Origin: JANXPZ01 sp033853925 | Lineage (GTDB): Bacteria > Eisenbacteria > RBG-16-71-46 | Assembly (NCBI GenBank): GCA_033853925.1 | Contig: JAWOLC010000076.1 | Span: 15,325-79,324 of the forward strand | DNA length: 64,000 bases | Reading direction: 5' to 3' | Shown here: positions 18,273 to 27,212 of the stretch, piece by piece | Position numbering within the stretch: position 1 is the stretch's first letter | How the letters are laid out: each line of letters opens with the position of its first letter | Notes under the pieces: generated by a model | What the model was told of the DNA's origin: nothing | What the model saw: only the letters and a program-made list of their open reading frames with translations | Databases searched by the model: none | Position numbers and translations under genes: made by a program

Positions 18273-21263
18273 ATGTCGCGCAAAGCCATTCGAGCCATCT
18301 GTCTCGCTGCGCTGGCCGCGGCCATAGCTCTCCTGCCTCCGCTCGCATGGGCGGGGACGACAGGGAAGCTAGCGGGCCGCGTCACGAACGAGAAGAACGA
18401 GCCGCTGGCGGGCGTGAACATCCGGATCGAGGGAACCCACCTCGGTGCGGCCTCCGATGAGCAGGGCACCTACTTCATCATCGGAGTCCCGGCCGGCGTG
18501 TTCACGGTACGGGCGGACCTGCTCGGTCAGGCCCCGTTCGTGGCGGAGAGAGTGCAGATCGCGCCGGACTTCACCACGACCTTGAACATCGTGATGAAGA
18601 CCCAGGCGATCCAGCTCGGCGAGGTCAAGGTCGAGGCCGAGCGGCCGCTCTTGCAGAGGGACGCCACCGGCACCACCCGGTTCATCACGTCCCAGGACAT
18701 CCAGGCGTTGCCGACTCGTGGCTATCGCGACGCGGCGGCGCAGCAGACCGGCGTCGTCAACTACAAGGCGCCGATCTTCAACACCCTGGAGACCCAGAAC
18801 GCGCCGACCCTGATCGTGCGCGGCGGGCGGCCCGAGGAGACGGCCTACTTCGTGGATGGCTTCTCCCAGCAGGATCCGCTGACCGGTACCTCGAACACCG
18901 AGATCAGCAACAACGCCATCCAGGAAGTGGTGGTGCTGACCGGCGGGTTCAACGCCGAGTACGGGCGGATCATGTCGGGCGCGGTCAACGTGATCACCCG
19001 CGAGGGGACGAGCAAATACTCCGGAGCGGTCGAGAGCGTGACGGACGCCTTGGCCGGCAAGTGGATCGGCGCGCCCAAGGCCGACTACAACATCTACGAC
19101 GCGTCGCTGGGCGGCCCCGTGATTCCCGGCAAGGACAACCTCACCTTCTACGGCTCCATGGAGCGCCGCTGGGAGGGCGACCGGAACCCCTCGTTCCTGC
19201 CCGGCACGTGGAAGGACAACCTCTCGAGCCTGCCCGGGGTGAACACGAACTTCAAGCCCGGCGACTCCTCGGACGGCTGGACCTTCCAGGGGAAGATCAG
19301 TTACCAGCCCACGGAGAACGCCACCCTCAAGATCGGCGGGCTGGGGTCCCGGGACCTCTGGAACGAGTACCGCAATGCCTACTTGTTCGACGTGAGCCAC
19401 ACGCCGAGGTACCTCGACCGGAGCGAGTCGTACTTCGGCAAGTACAACCAGCTCCTGACCAAGAAGACGTTCTTCGACGTGGCCTGGAACTACAACCTGA
19501 CGGAGCGGAAGCGCGGGGACGGAGTGAGCTTCGACAACCTGAGCCCGCAGTACGTGTCCCTGGGCGACTCGCTCAGCGCGGGCGGGCTCTCACCCTTCGC
19601 GGACGGGCAGGCCCACCGGGTGATCTCGGCGCCCGGCGGCGTGATCTCGACCCCGGGCGGCTACTACCGCGTGGCCAACCCCACCTACGACCTGAACGTC
19701 CCGCTGTTCTGGGACAACGGGCACGTGTGGGACGACTATCTCCAGCGGCGGTCGGAGTACCAGGGGATCACGGCCTCGATCACGTCGCAGATCACGTCGC
19801 ACCACCAGCTCAAGGCGGGCGGCGACTTCCAGTATCACACGCTGCGCTACTTCGACCACTACTTCCCCTCGCAGCTCGGTGGTGAGAATCCCAATCTCAT
19901 CGATTGGGACGGGTACGGCTACAACCTCAACACGACCTTCGATTCGGTCTTCGTCTACGATCCCACGACGGGGACCGCGCGCAAGACGCAGGTGCTCACC
20001 TCGGCGGGGCTGAGCAACGCGAACAACGGCCGTGACGGCGCCAAGCACCCGAAGGTGTTCTCGCTGTACGTGCAGGACAAGTACGAGCAGGAGGGCGTCG
20101 TGGTGAACGGCGGCCTGCGCTACGACTACCTGAACGTGGACACGCCCGCCCTGCGGAATCCTTCGAACCCGCTGGATCCCGCGACCAGCCAGCTGCTCCC
20201 CAGCGACCTGGTGGGCAACCAGAACTATGCGCGCATCTCGCCGCGTCTGGGCGTGGCGTTCCCCGTCTCGGCGCGGACCCTCATGCGCTTCAACTTCGGG
20301 CAGTTCTACCAGCAGCCGGACCTGCAGGACCTGTACGTCTCCTACCGCTTCCTGGAGCACAAGGTCCAGACGGGCGGCTACTTCGTGGGCTTCGGCAACC
20401 CGAACCTGCGGCCCGAGCGGACGACGGCATACGAGGTGGGCGTGGGCCACGAGCTGAGCGACAACGTGCGGCTCGACGTGACCGCGTACTACAAGGACGT
20501 CAAGGACCTGGTCGAGATCACGACCATCCCCTCGTTCCCGAACAACTTCTCCTCGTACCGGAACCGCGACTTCGCCACGATCAAGGGTGTGGACGTGGGC
20601 TTCAAGATGCGGCCCATCAACCACGTCTCGGGTGAGCTGAACTACTCGCTGTCCTACGCGGTGGGCACGGGCTCGATCGCGCAGACGCAGAGCAACATCG
20701 CCTGGTACGTGGCGCAGCAGCCGAAGCAGACGGCGCCCCTGGACTACGACCAGCGGCACAAGATCGCGCTCAACCTCGACTACAACCTGGGCAAGGGCGA
20801 GGGCCTGGAGTGGAACGGCTTCCGTCCGTTCCAGAACACGGACGTCAACGTGCTCTTCAACGTGGCGAGCGGCACGCCGTACACGCCGGCTCAGGTGTTC
20901 AACGAGGTCACGTTGGCGGCCATCGCGTCGGTCCCCTCCGGTCCCATCAACTCGCAGTACGGGCCGTGGAACACGAACTTCGACTTCAAGGCATCGAAGA
21001 GCTTCGGGGTCGGCGGCCTGGACCTGAACGCCTACGTCTGGGTGCTGAACGTGTTCAACACGCAGAACCCGATCGTGGTGTACCGCGGCACCGGCTCGGC
21101 CACGTCGACCGGCTGGCTGGATACGGCGGACGGGCAGGCGTACCTGCAGCGCGCGGCCTCCGAAGGGAAGGACGGCGGCCTGCTGTACAGCCTCGCGCAG
21201 GACAATCCGAATCTGTATGCCAATCCGCGGCTGGTCCGGTTCGGTCTCCGGGCCAACTTCTAG
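18273..21263 (+). CDS. TonB-dependent receptor with carboxypeptidase-regulatory-like N-terminal domain (SusC-like)
   Basis: The 996-residue protein has a signal peptide ending near PLAWA. A CarboxypepD_reg-like beta-sandwich follows (residues ~31-110: GKLAGRVTNEKNEPLAGVNI), then a plug domain with the PTLIVRGGRPEETAYFVDG segment, then a ~700-residue beta-barrel ending GLRANF. This order is that of SusC/RagA-like outer-membrane transporters, which take up large substrates with energy from TonB/ExbBD. The chosen ATG has GAAAGGAG 9 bases upstream, so the longer upstream frame is not coding. The next two genes encode a large secreted protein and a PorV-like protein, in the same direction. The substrate is unknown; no SusD is adjacent. 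Confidence 0.85.
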   Translation: MSRKAIRAICLAALAAAIALLPPLAWAGTTGKLAGRVTNEKNEPLAGVNIRIEGTHLGAASDEQGTYFIIGVPAGVFTVRADLLGQAPFVAERVQIAPDFTTTLNIVMKTQAIQLGEVKVEAERPLLQRDATGTTRFITSQDIQALPTRGYRDAAAQQTGVVNYKAPIFNTLETQNAPTLIVRGGRPEETAYFVDGFSQQDPLTGTSNTEISNNAIQEVVVLTGGFNAEYGRIMSGAVNVITREGTSKYSGAVESVTDALAGKWIGAPKADYNIYDASLGGPVIPGKDNLTFYGSMERRWEGDRNPSFLPGTWKDNLSSLPGVNTNFKPGDSSDGWTFQGKISYQPTENATLKIGGLGSRDLWNEYRNAYLFDVSHTPRYLDRSESYFGKYNQLLTKKTFFDVAWNYNLTERKRGDGVSFDNLSPQYVSLGDSLSAGGLSPFADGQAHRVISAPGGVISTPGGYYRVANPTYDLNVPLFWDNGHVWDDYLQRRSEYQGITASITSQITSHHQLKAGGDFQYHTLRYFDHYFPSQLGGENPNLIDWDGYGYNLNTTFDSVFVYDPTTGTARKTQVLTSAGLSNANNGRDGAKHPKVFSLYVQDKYEQEGVVVNGGLRYDYLNVDTPALRNPSNPLDPATSQLLPSDLVGNQNYARISPRLGVAFPVSARTLMRFNFGQFYQQPDLQDLYVSYRFLEHKVQTGGYFVGFGNPNLRPERTTAYEVGVGHELSDNVRLDVTAYYKDVKDLVEITTIPSFPNNFSSYRNRDFATIKGVDVGFKMRPINHVSGELNYSLSYAVGTGSIAQTQSNIAWYVAQQPKQTAPLDYDQRHKIALNLDYNLGKGEGLEWNGFRPFQNTDVNVLFNVASGTPYTPAQVFNEVTLAAIASVPSGPINSQYGPWNTNFDFKASKSFGVGGLDLNAYVWVLNVFNTQNPIVVYRGTGSATSTGWLDTADGQAYLQRAASEGKDGGLLYSLAQDNPNLYANPRLVRFGLRANF

Positions 21264-21294
21264 CGTGAACCGTACTCTGGACAGGAGGCCACTC

Positions 21295-24200
21295 ATGGAC
21301 TTCCGTCGCACATGCCTCACGCTGGTTGTCGCGGGTCTCGCTCTGGCCGCGGGGGCGGCGCCTTCGCGGGCGCTGACCCCCGGGACGCGAGCGGCACTGC
21401 CCCAGCGTGTCGCCCGACCGGCCAAGGCGCTCGCCCTCGACATCACGCGGCGAATCGACATCAACAACATCAACATGTTCTTGACGAACTACGGCTCGTA
21501 CGCCTGGGACCTGCACACCGGCCTGGCCGGGCTGATCTTCCCGAAGGGAACCGGGAAGACCGCCGTCTTCGCCGCCGGGATCTGGTTCGGCGCGAGCGTG
21601 AACGGTCAGATTCGGACCGTGGTCGCGGAGTACTCGCAGGAGTACGGACCGGGGGTGATCCTGCCCGACGGCTCCTGGGACGATCCGGCGAACCCGAACT
21701 ACAAGGTCTACAAGGTGGCGAGGTACACCGGGAACCCGCTGGACACGGCCAACGTGCAGCGCTCGGCCTCGGATCTCCTGGCCGATCCTCAGGCGGACCC
21801 GCTCGTCCACCACTCGTGGAGCGAGTACATCTTCGGGGCGGTTCCCTACGGGGCGCCGTGGAAGAACTACCGCTTCCCCTCGCCCGAGAACCCGGCGGAC
21901 ACGCTGGACATACCGGGGCCCGACATCCTGGGCGACCAGATGTGCTGGGCGGTCTACAACGACGCCGATCCGGGCAACCACACCAACGAGGCCGGTCGCT
22001 CGGCGCCGCTCGACCTGCAGGTCAAGCAGACCACCTTCGCCTTCAGCCGCACGGGGGCGCTGGGCAACACGATCTTCCTCAAATTCGAGATCACCCACCC
22101 GCTGATCGCGAGCCCGCCCGTGGGCACGGCCTTCGGCGACACGCTCCAGGACATGTTCGTGTCGCTGTGGATGGATCCCGACCTGGGCGGAGCGACGGAT
22201 GACCTGGTCGGCTGCGACACGACGCTTTCGCTGGGCATCTGCTACAACGGGGACAACAACGACCAGATCTACGGCACGACGCCTCCGGCGCTGGGCTACA
22301 ACTTCTTCCTCGGGCCGCTGCGGCACGCGTTCCCCGGGGACACGACCCGGCTGCGCATGACGTCGTTCAACAAGTACATCAACGGCACCGATCCCGCGAC
22401 GACCCAGCAGACCTACAACTACATGCAGGGCCTGAACCGCGACGGGACCATCGTCATCGATCCCACGACGGGTCTGCCGACGACGTTCACCAACCCGGGC
22501 GATCCGGTGGCCGGCACCGGCTGGCTGGACGACAACCCGGCCGACAAGCGCATGATGCTGTCCTCGGGGCCCTTCACCATGGCTCCAGGCGACACCCAGA
22601 TCGTGGTCGGGGCGATCGTGATGGGACAGGGCAGCGACCGCCTCGCCTCGGTCACGGGTCTCAAGTTCTTCGACAAGTCGGCCGCGCAGGCGTTCGACTT
22701 CAACTTCAACCTGCCGCCGCCGCCGCCCCAGCCCACCGTGACCGCGAACATCTCCCAGGGCCAGGTGCAGCTCTGCTGGGATTCGCGGGCGCAGTTCGGC
22801 TACCAGGCCCCGGCGGGCTACGCGTTCGAAGGGTACAACGTCTATCAGGGCTCCTCGGTGGCCGGCCCGTGGAAGCGCCTGGTGACGTACGATCTGGTGG
22901 ACGGCATCCAGGTCGTGCGGGACACGGTCTTCGACACGAACACCGGTCAGCTCATCACGGACTTCCCGGTCGCGTTCGGTGGAGACAACGGCATCAGCTA
23001 CTGCTACACGGCGACACAGGATGCGATCACGGGCAACGCGCTCAGGGACGGAACGGCCTACTACTACGCGGTGACCGCCTACTCGGTCGGCCTGGGGAAG
23101 GAGCCCAAGGTCCTGGAGGACCCGCAGGTCCCGATCCAGGTCCTCATCCAGCGGCCCGCTTCGGGGACGGACCCGAGCACGGCGACGCCGTTGTGCCCGC
23201 AGTACGTGCGCGCGAATGCGAGCATTCCCCAGACCACGGACGTCATCGGGCTCAAGGTCGTGGACCCGGCCGCCGTCACCGGCGACACCTACGCCGTCAC
23301 CTACTCGGCGCTCCCCAGGGACACGGTGATCGGGGCGGACACGGTCAGCGTGGGCTGGAACGTGGTGGACCTCACCACGGGGACGACGAAGCTCACGAAC
23401 CAGGTCAACAAGTCGGGTGACAACAACTACCAGGTGGTGGACGGGATCCAGGTGAGCCTGACGGGTTCGTACACGCCCACTCTGGCCCTGAACACCGTCA
23501 ACTACTACGGCGCGGCCTGCCCGGTCTTCGCCGAGAATAATCCGCCGCTGAGCGGCGTGGACGCGGGTCTGGGCTTCTTCGGCGGCGGGGCCGATGTCGC
23601 CTTCAACTTCTTCACCGGCATCGATCCCAGCGCGCAGCCCGATCTCTTCACCACCGTGGAGGTGCGGTTCAGCCACACGAACACGCAGATGGCGCACCGC
23701 TACTTCCGCTACGAGAAGGCGAGCACGGGCGGCGCCCCGCCGCAGGGCCGCGGCTACGCCTACGCCGGCTTCCACCCCCAGCCCTTCACGGTCTGGGACA
23801 CGCAGAACAACATCCAGCTGAACGTGGGCTTCCTGGAGCGCTGCTTCACGGCCGACGACGGCACGATCCTGCCGCTCGCGGACCAGCCGGCGTCCCAGGA
23901 CTCGCTGTGGGATCCGACCACGGAGAACTCGAGCGGCTCGAACCCGGGCGGACGTGAATACCTGTTCATCAGCCACCGTCCGTACACGGGCTCTCCGGAT
24001 CCCAACCTCGCCGTGGACAACGCGCCGGGAGGGGTCGCGTCGCCGCCGCCGGACACGCTCTGGGAGTACTCGGCCTGGCTCTTCAAGACCTCGGCCGCGC
24101 AGAACATCCAGGACGGCGACGTCTTCCGCTTCACCTGGGGCTTCGTCCCCGGCACCGCGAACGACACGATCAAGTTCGGCACCACGCCGCTCGTGCGCGG

Positions 24201-24543
24201 CAACCTGGCCCTGGAGAAGAAGGGACTCAGCTCGATCCGTGTGGTTCCGAACCCCTACTACAACCGCTCCCGGTACGAGCTGAACCAGTTCAACCGGGTC
24301 ATGCGGTTCATCAACATGCCCGAGATCGCCACCGTGAGGATCTACAACCTCTCCGGCCGACTCGTTCGCACGCTGAGGAAGACCGACCCGACCAGCTCCA
24401 TCCTCAACTGGGATCTGCTCACGGACAATGGGCTCCCCGTGGCGAGCGGTGTGTACGTCTATCACATCGAGGCGCCGGGAGCCGGGAGCACCGTGGGGCG
24501 CCTGGTCGTGTTCATGGAGAAGGAACGGCTCAACACCTTGTAG
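21295..24543 (+). CDS. Large secreted protein with fibronectin-like region and FlgD/type IX-like C-terminal sorting domain
   Basis: The 1082-residue protein has a signal peptide (LTLVVAGLALAAGAAPSRA) and a long N-terminal region with no named domain (residues ~35-470). A PPPPPQPTV linker and fibronectin-III-like segments follow (YAFEGYNVYQGSSVAGPWKRL, YYYAVTAYSVGLGKEP). It ends with VVPNPYYNRSRYE and a FlgD-Ig-like C-terminal domain (ATVRIYNLSGRLVRTL, GVYVYHIEAPG). Such ends are export signals of the type IX route in Bacteroidota and relatives. AGGAGG precedes the ATG. It follows the TonB receptor by 31 bases, so it is probably the surface partner of the receptor, but it is not a SusD. Confidence 0.75.
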   Translation: MDFRRTCLTLVVAGLALAAGAAPSRALTPGTRAALPQRVARPAKALALDITRRIDINNINMFLTNYGSYAWDLHTGLAGLIFPKGTGKTAVFAAGIWFGASVNGQIRTVVAEYSQEYGPGVILPDGSWDDPANPNYKVYKVARYTGNPLDTANVQRSASDLLADPQADPLVHHSWSEYIFGAVPYGAPWKNYRFPSPENPADTLDIPGPDILGDQMCWAVYNDADPGNHTNEAGRSAPLDLQVKQTTFAFSRTGALGNTIFLKFEITHPLIASPPVGTAFGDTLQDMFVSLWMDPDLGGATDDLVGCDTTLSLGICYNGDNNDQIYGTTPPALGYNFFLGPLRHAFPGDTTRLRMTSFNKYINGTDPATTQQTYNYMQGLNRDGTIVIDPTTGLPTTFTNPGDPVAGTGWLDDNPADKRMMLSSGPFTMAPGDTQIVVGAIVMGQGSDRLASVTGLKFFDKSAAQAFDFNFNLPPPPPQPTVTANISQGQVQLCWDSRAQFGYQAPAGYAFEGYNVYQGSSVAGPWKRLVTYDLVDGIQVVRDTVFDTNTGQLITDFPVAFGGDNGISYCYTATQDAITGNALRDGTAYYYAVTAYSVGLGKEPKVLEDPQVPIQVLIQRPASGTDPSTATPLCPQYVRANASIPQTTDVIGLKVVDPAAVTGDTYAVTYSALPRDTVIGADTVSVGWNVVDLTTGTTKLTNQVNKSGDNNYQVVDGIQVSLTGSYTPTLALNTVNYYGAACPVFAENNPPLSGVDAGLGFFGGGADVAFNFFTGIDPSAQPDLFTTVEVRFSHTNTQMAHRYFRYEKASTGGAPPQGRGYAYAGFHPQPFTVWDTQNNIQLNVGFLERCFTADDGTILPLADQPASQDSLWDPTTENSSGSNPGGREYLFISHRPYTGSPDPNLAVDNAPGGVASPPPDTLWEYSAWLFKTSAAQNIQDGDVFRFTWGFVPGTANDTIKFGTTPLVRGNLALEKKGLSSIRVVPNPYYNRSRYELNQFNRVMRFINMPEIATVRIYNLSGRLVRTLRKTDPTSSILNWDLLTDNGLPVASGVYVYHIEAPGAGSTVGRLVVFMEKERLNTL

Positions 24544-24555
24544 GAGGGTGCGACG

Positions 24556-25671
24556 ATGTTCGGGGATCCCCTGAAAAGGAGAGACAAGATGCCTCGTCTC
24601 AGCGTACTCGCGCTCGTCCTGCTGGCCTTCCTGGCGGGTGTTGCCACGCCGGCCTTCGCGGGATCGATCGGGCGAGTGGGAACGGATGGTGCGCCGGAGC
24701 TGAAGATTCCGGTCGGCCCGCGCGGCACGGCCCTCGGGGGCACGGTGACCGGGGACGTGACCGGGGCCGAAGCCCTGTTCTGGAATCCCGCGGGGCTGGG
24801 GCTGCTCCAGCACACGGAAGTGATGTTCTCGCACACGCAGTACTTCGCGGACATGCGCATCAACTACGCGGCGATCGGCACGAACCTGGGGGGCTTCGGC
24901 TCCCTGGGGTTCGCGGCCAAGGTGCTCTCGGTGGGCGACGTCATCGTCACCACGGAGGATGCGCCGGACGGCACGGGTGAGATCGCCACGCCCACCTTCA
25001 CGGTGGCGGGCGTCACCTGGGCCAAGCAGTTCACCGACCGCGTCGTGTTCGGCGTGACGGCGAACTACATCAACGAGCACGTCATCAACATGACGGCCAA
25101 CGGAGTGGCGTTCGACCTGGGCTTCCAGTACCTGACGGGCTGGCACGGGCTCAAGATGGGCGCGGTGATGAAGAACTTCGGGCCGAGCATGACCTACAGC
25201 GGGTCCGGTGGGGAGATCAGCATCGTGCCGCCCGGCTCCGATCCCACCTCGACGAACCGCGTGTTCAACAGCGAGACGGCGAGCTTCGACCTGCCCTCGT
25301 ACTTCACGTTGGCGGCCAGCTACGATCTCTACTCGGATCCCGCCTATCGCGTGACCGCGCTGGGCGCGTTCCAGAACAACAACTACGAAGGCGACGCCGT
25401 CCGCGGCGGCCTGGAGTGGAGCTACCGCGACTACTTCGCCCTGCGCGGCTCGTACTACGGCACGTTCACCGGCTCGGTGGACCCGGTCAGCGGCAGCGAG
25501 ACGCAGACGTTCGTGGGCGGAGACGACCTGTACACGGGCTTCGCGCTCGGCGCAGGGGCGAAGATGCGCACCGGCGAGACCGGCCGGCTGGGCATCGACT
25601 TCACCTGGCGGCCGGTGCGCCAGGGCCTGTTCACGGACATCATCGACGTCGGGCTGAAGATGTCCTTCTAG
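24556..25671 (+). CDS. PorV/PorQ-family (UPF0164-like) outer-membrane protein
   Basis: The 371-residue protein has a signal peptide (VLALVLLAFLAGVATPAFA). It carries the segment PRGTALGGTVTGDVTGAEALFWNPAGLGLL, the N-terminal signature of PorV/PorQ-type barrels (FadL-related), and ends LKMSF. PorV works in the type IX system as the outer-membrane shuttle that collects cargo bearing a C-terminal sorting domain, which fits the gene just upstream. Two starts have good ribosome sites: ATG 24556 (AGGAGGG, 7 bases) and ATG 24589 (AAGGAG, 7-8 bases); the second gives the shorter signal peptide. A hairpin terminator follows. Confidence 0.8.
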   Translation: MFGDPLKRRDKMPRLSVLALVLLAFLAGVATPAFAGSIGRVGTDGAPELKIPVGPRGTALGGTVTGDVTGAEALFWNPAGLGLLQHTEVMFSHTQYFADMRINYAAIGTNLGGFGSLGFAAKVLSVGDVIVTTEDAPDGTGEIATPTFTVAGVTWAKQFTDRVVFGVTANYINEHVINMTANGVAFDLGFQYLTGWHGLKMGAVMKNFGPSMTYSGSGGEISIVPPGSDPTSTNRVFNSETASFDLPSYFTLAASYDLYSDPAYRVTALGAFQNNNYEGDAVRGGLEWSYRDYFALRGSYYGTFTGSVDPVSGSETQTFVGGDDLYTGFALGAGAKMRTGETGRLGIDFTWRPVRQGLFTDIIDVGLKMSF

Positions 25672-25690
25672 GGCGCGAACGCCAAGGACG

Positions 25691-25730
25691 CGGCCCGTGG
25701 GGCAGGCTTCCCACGGGCCGTTTCCTTTCC
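25691..25730 (+). terminator. Rho-independent terminator after the porV-like gene
   Basis: An 11-bp perfect stem, CGGCCCGTGGG (25691-25701) with CCCACGGGCCG (25710-25720), has an 8-base loop and is followed by TTTCCTTTCC. It is the only terminator in the window with a clear T-rich tail. It may also stop the minus-strand operon that ends at 25787. Confidence 0.8.
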
Positions 25731-25786
25731 GCGTCCGACGATCCGCGCCGCCGCGCCGTTCCGCCGCGAGCGGGCCGGCGCCGGGG

Positions 25787-26560
25787 TCAGAACGAGAAGA
25801 GGCGCTTCACGTACCCCCAGGTGACGGTCTGCGAGAGGGCCTCCGCGGTCGGCGGGCGCCGCACCGCGGCCGCGGACACGACGCCGGCGCCGGGGCGCAC
25901 CGCGGCCTCGGGCGTCGCCGGCTGCACCGCGGCCCCGCCGGCGGAGCCCGTCTGGTCCTCCCAGCGCTCGATGTACCAGCGGCTGGCGTCGCGGGCGAGA
26001 TTGGGGACGAGGTCGTCCGAGACGTTGGCCGAGTCGCCGCGCACCACGAAGTAGAGCCCGTAGCCGGTGACGCGCCAGGTCTCGGTTCCGTTGTCGATCG
26101 TGAGGTTGACGCTGGTGCGGATCACCTTGTGCCAGGGATCGAGCTTGCCGGGGCGACCGTCGATCTGTGCGAACAGGTTCGGATCGAAGTAAAGGACGAT
26201 CCTCTGCGCCGGGGGCTTCTGGCTCTCGGGCGTGCCCTGGAAGAGGTTGAGCGCCGCGTGCAGGTCCTCGTCCCGCGTCATGGCCCAGTCCTGATAGGCG
26301 GCGCCGCTCGAGTCGGTCTGGGAGAAGGCGAAGCGGTAGTCCTTGGTGAAGATGCCTTGGTACTCCGTGTAGGCGCGGTTCTCCCAGCACCAGCGCAGGA
26401 GTCGCAGCACGTTCTGCGGCGAGTCCGGAGTCGGCGCCGGCTCGGGGGCCGCCCGCGTGCTCGAGACGTTGGGGAAGAAGGGATTGATGCACCCGACGAG
26501 GCCCAGAGTCAGGCCCAGGAGGGCGGCGACGACGAGCGCGTGCCTCGTTCTCTTGCTCAT
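25787..26560 (-). CDS. Predicted lipoprotein of unknown function
   Basis: The 257-residue product has a signal peptide and lipobox (TLGLVGC, Cys24 is the likely lipidated residue). A soluble domain follows with alternating helix and strand (WCWENRAYTEYQGIFTKDY, DNGTETWRVTGYGLYFVV, ASRWYIERWEDQ), reminiscent of small SnoaL/NTF2-like folds. An Ala/Pro-rich tail ends in WGYVKRLFSF. Its ATG overlaps the stop of the next lipoprotein gene upstream (ATGA), so the two are coupled. The shared theme YTEYQGIF...F and WYIERWED/AIFRWMD suggests that the two lipoproteins are distant paralogues. I do not recognise the family. Confidence 0.7.
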   Translation of the reverse strand: MSKRTRHALVVAALLGLTLGLVGCINPFFPNVSSTRAAPEPAPTPDSPQNVLRLLRWCWENRAYTEYQGIFTKDYRFAFSQTDSSGAAYQDWAMTRDEDLHAALNLFQGTPESQKPPAQRIVLYFDPNLFAQIDGRPGKLDPWHKVIRTSVNLTIDNGTETWRVTGYGLYFVVRGDSANVSDDLVPNLARDASRWYIERWEDQTGSAGGAAVQPATPEAAVRPGAGVVSAAAVRRPPTAEALSQTVTWGYVKRLFSF

Positions 26561-27204
26561 TGCGATGAGTCCAGGCGCCTCGTGCTGAAGCTCACTTGGC
26601 TGGGGTCCTTGGGATCGGCCGTCGGATCGACGAAGTCCATCCAGCGGAATATGGCCCAGCGCGCCGGCGACGTCTTCTTGAACGAGAGCTTGGCGATGCC
26701 GATGGCGATGGGGGAGCCGACGACGTTGTTCTCGGCGTCGACCAGGTAGATCTTGTAGCGGCGCTCGAGGTGGGCGGTGTCCGCCGCGGCGTCCACGATG
26801 TCGTCGCCGCCTTCCACGTAGAGCTCCCAGGTCATGAAGTAGGCTTGCGTCGCGATCGCCGACATGTCCGTGTAGAACTTGCGCTCGCGCACCAGATCCC
26901 AGCCGGGATCCTGGCCGCCCTTGGCCGCCAGCACGATGGGGTCGAAGCCGAACAGCGTGGTCAGGCCGTCGCGGTCCGGGCTGGCGAAGGCGCCGACCCA
27001 GGCGTCCGCCCCGTTGGCCTGGTTCTTGAGGTTCATGGCCTTCAACAGGGTCTCGAGCGCGTTGCTCGGCTCCGTGTAGTCGGGCGTGAGCTGAGCGCCG
27101 CCGCCCGCCTGGGGCCGCTCGGGGGCCGTGGGCTTGAAGAAGCCGCAGCCGGCCAGGGACAGGACGCCCAGGGCGAGGACCAGCGGAGCGAGGCGGTGGC
27201 GCAT
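26557..27204 (-). CDS. Predicted lipoprotein, paralogue-like partner of the downstream lipoprotein
   Basis: The 215-residue product has a signal peptide and lipobox (GVLSLAGC, Cys20). A Pro/Gly-rich linker is followed by a soluble region with a helix (NALETLLKAMNLKN), a metal-free acidic stretch, and strands ending PARWAIFRWMDFVDP. It is the middle gene of a three-gene minus-strand set and starts 8 bases after the stop of the outer-membrane barrel gene. The start is ATG 27204; the frame runs far upstream into the barrel gene but has no signal peptide there. Function is unknown. An envelope role with the barrel protein is inferred from the arrangement. Confidence 0.7.
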   Translation of the reverse strand: MRHRLAPLVLALGVLSLAGCGFFKPTAPERPQAGGGAQLTPDYTEPSNALETLLKAMNLKNQANGADAWVGAFASPDRDGLTTLFGFDPIVLAAKGGQDPGWDLVRERKFYTDMSAIATQAYFMTWELYVEGGDDIVDAAADTAHLERRYKIYLVDAENNVVGSPIAIGIAKLSFKKTSPARWAIFRWMDFVDPTADPKDPSQVSFSTRRLDSSQ

Positions 27205-27212
27205 GGCCGTCC

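Noticed and set aside
21295..24543. Call of the second gene in the TonB cluster as SusD
   Set aside because: It has no lipobox, no tetratricopeptide-like helices and a C-terminal FlgD-like domain, unlike SusD proteins.
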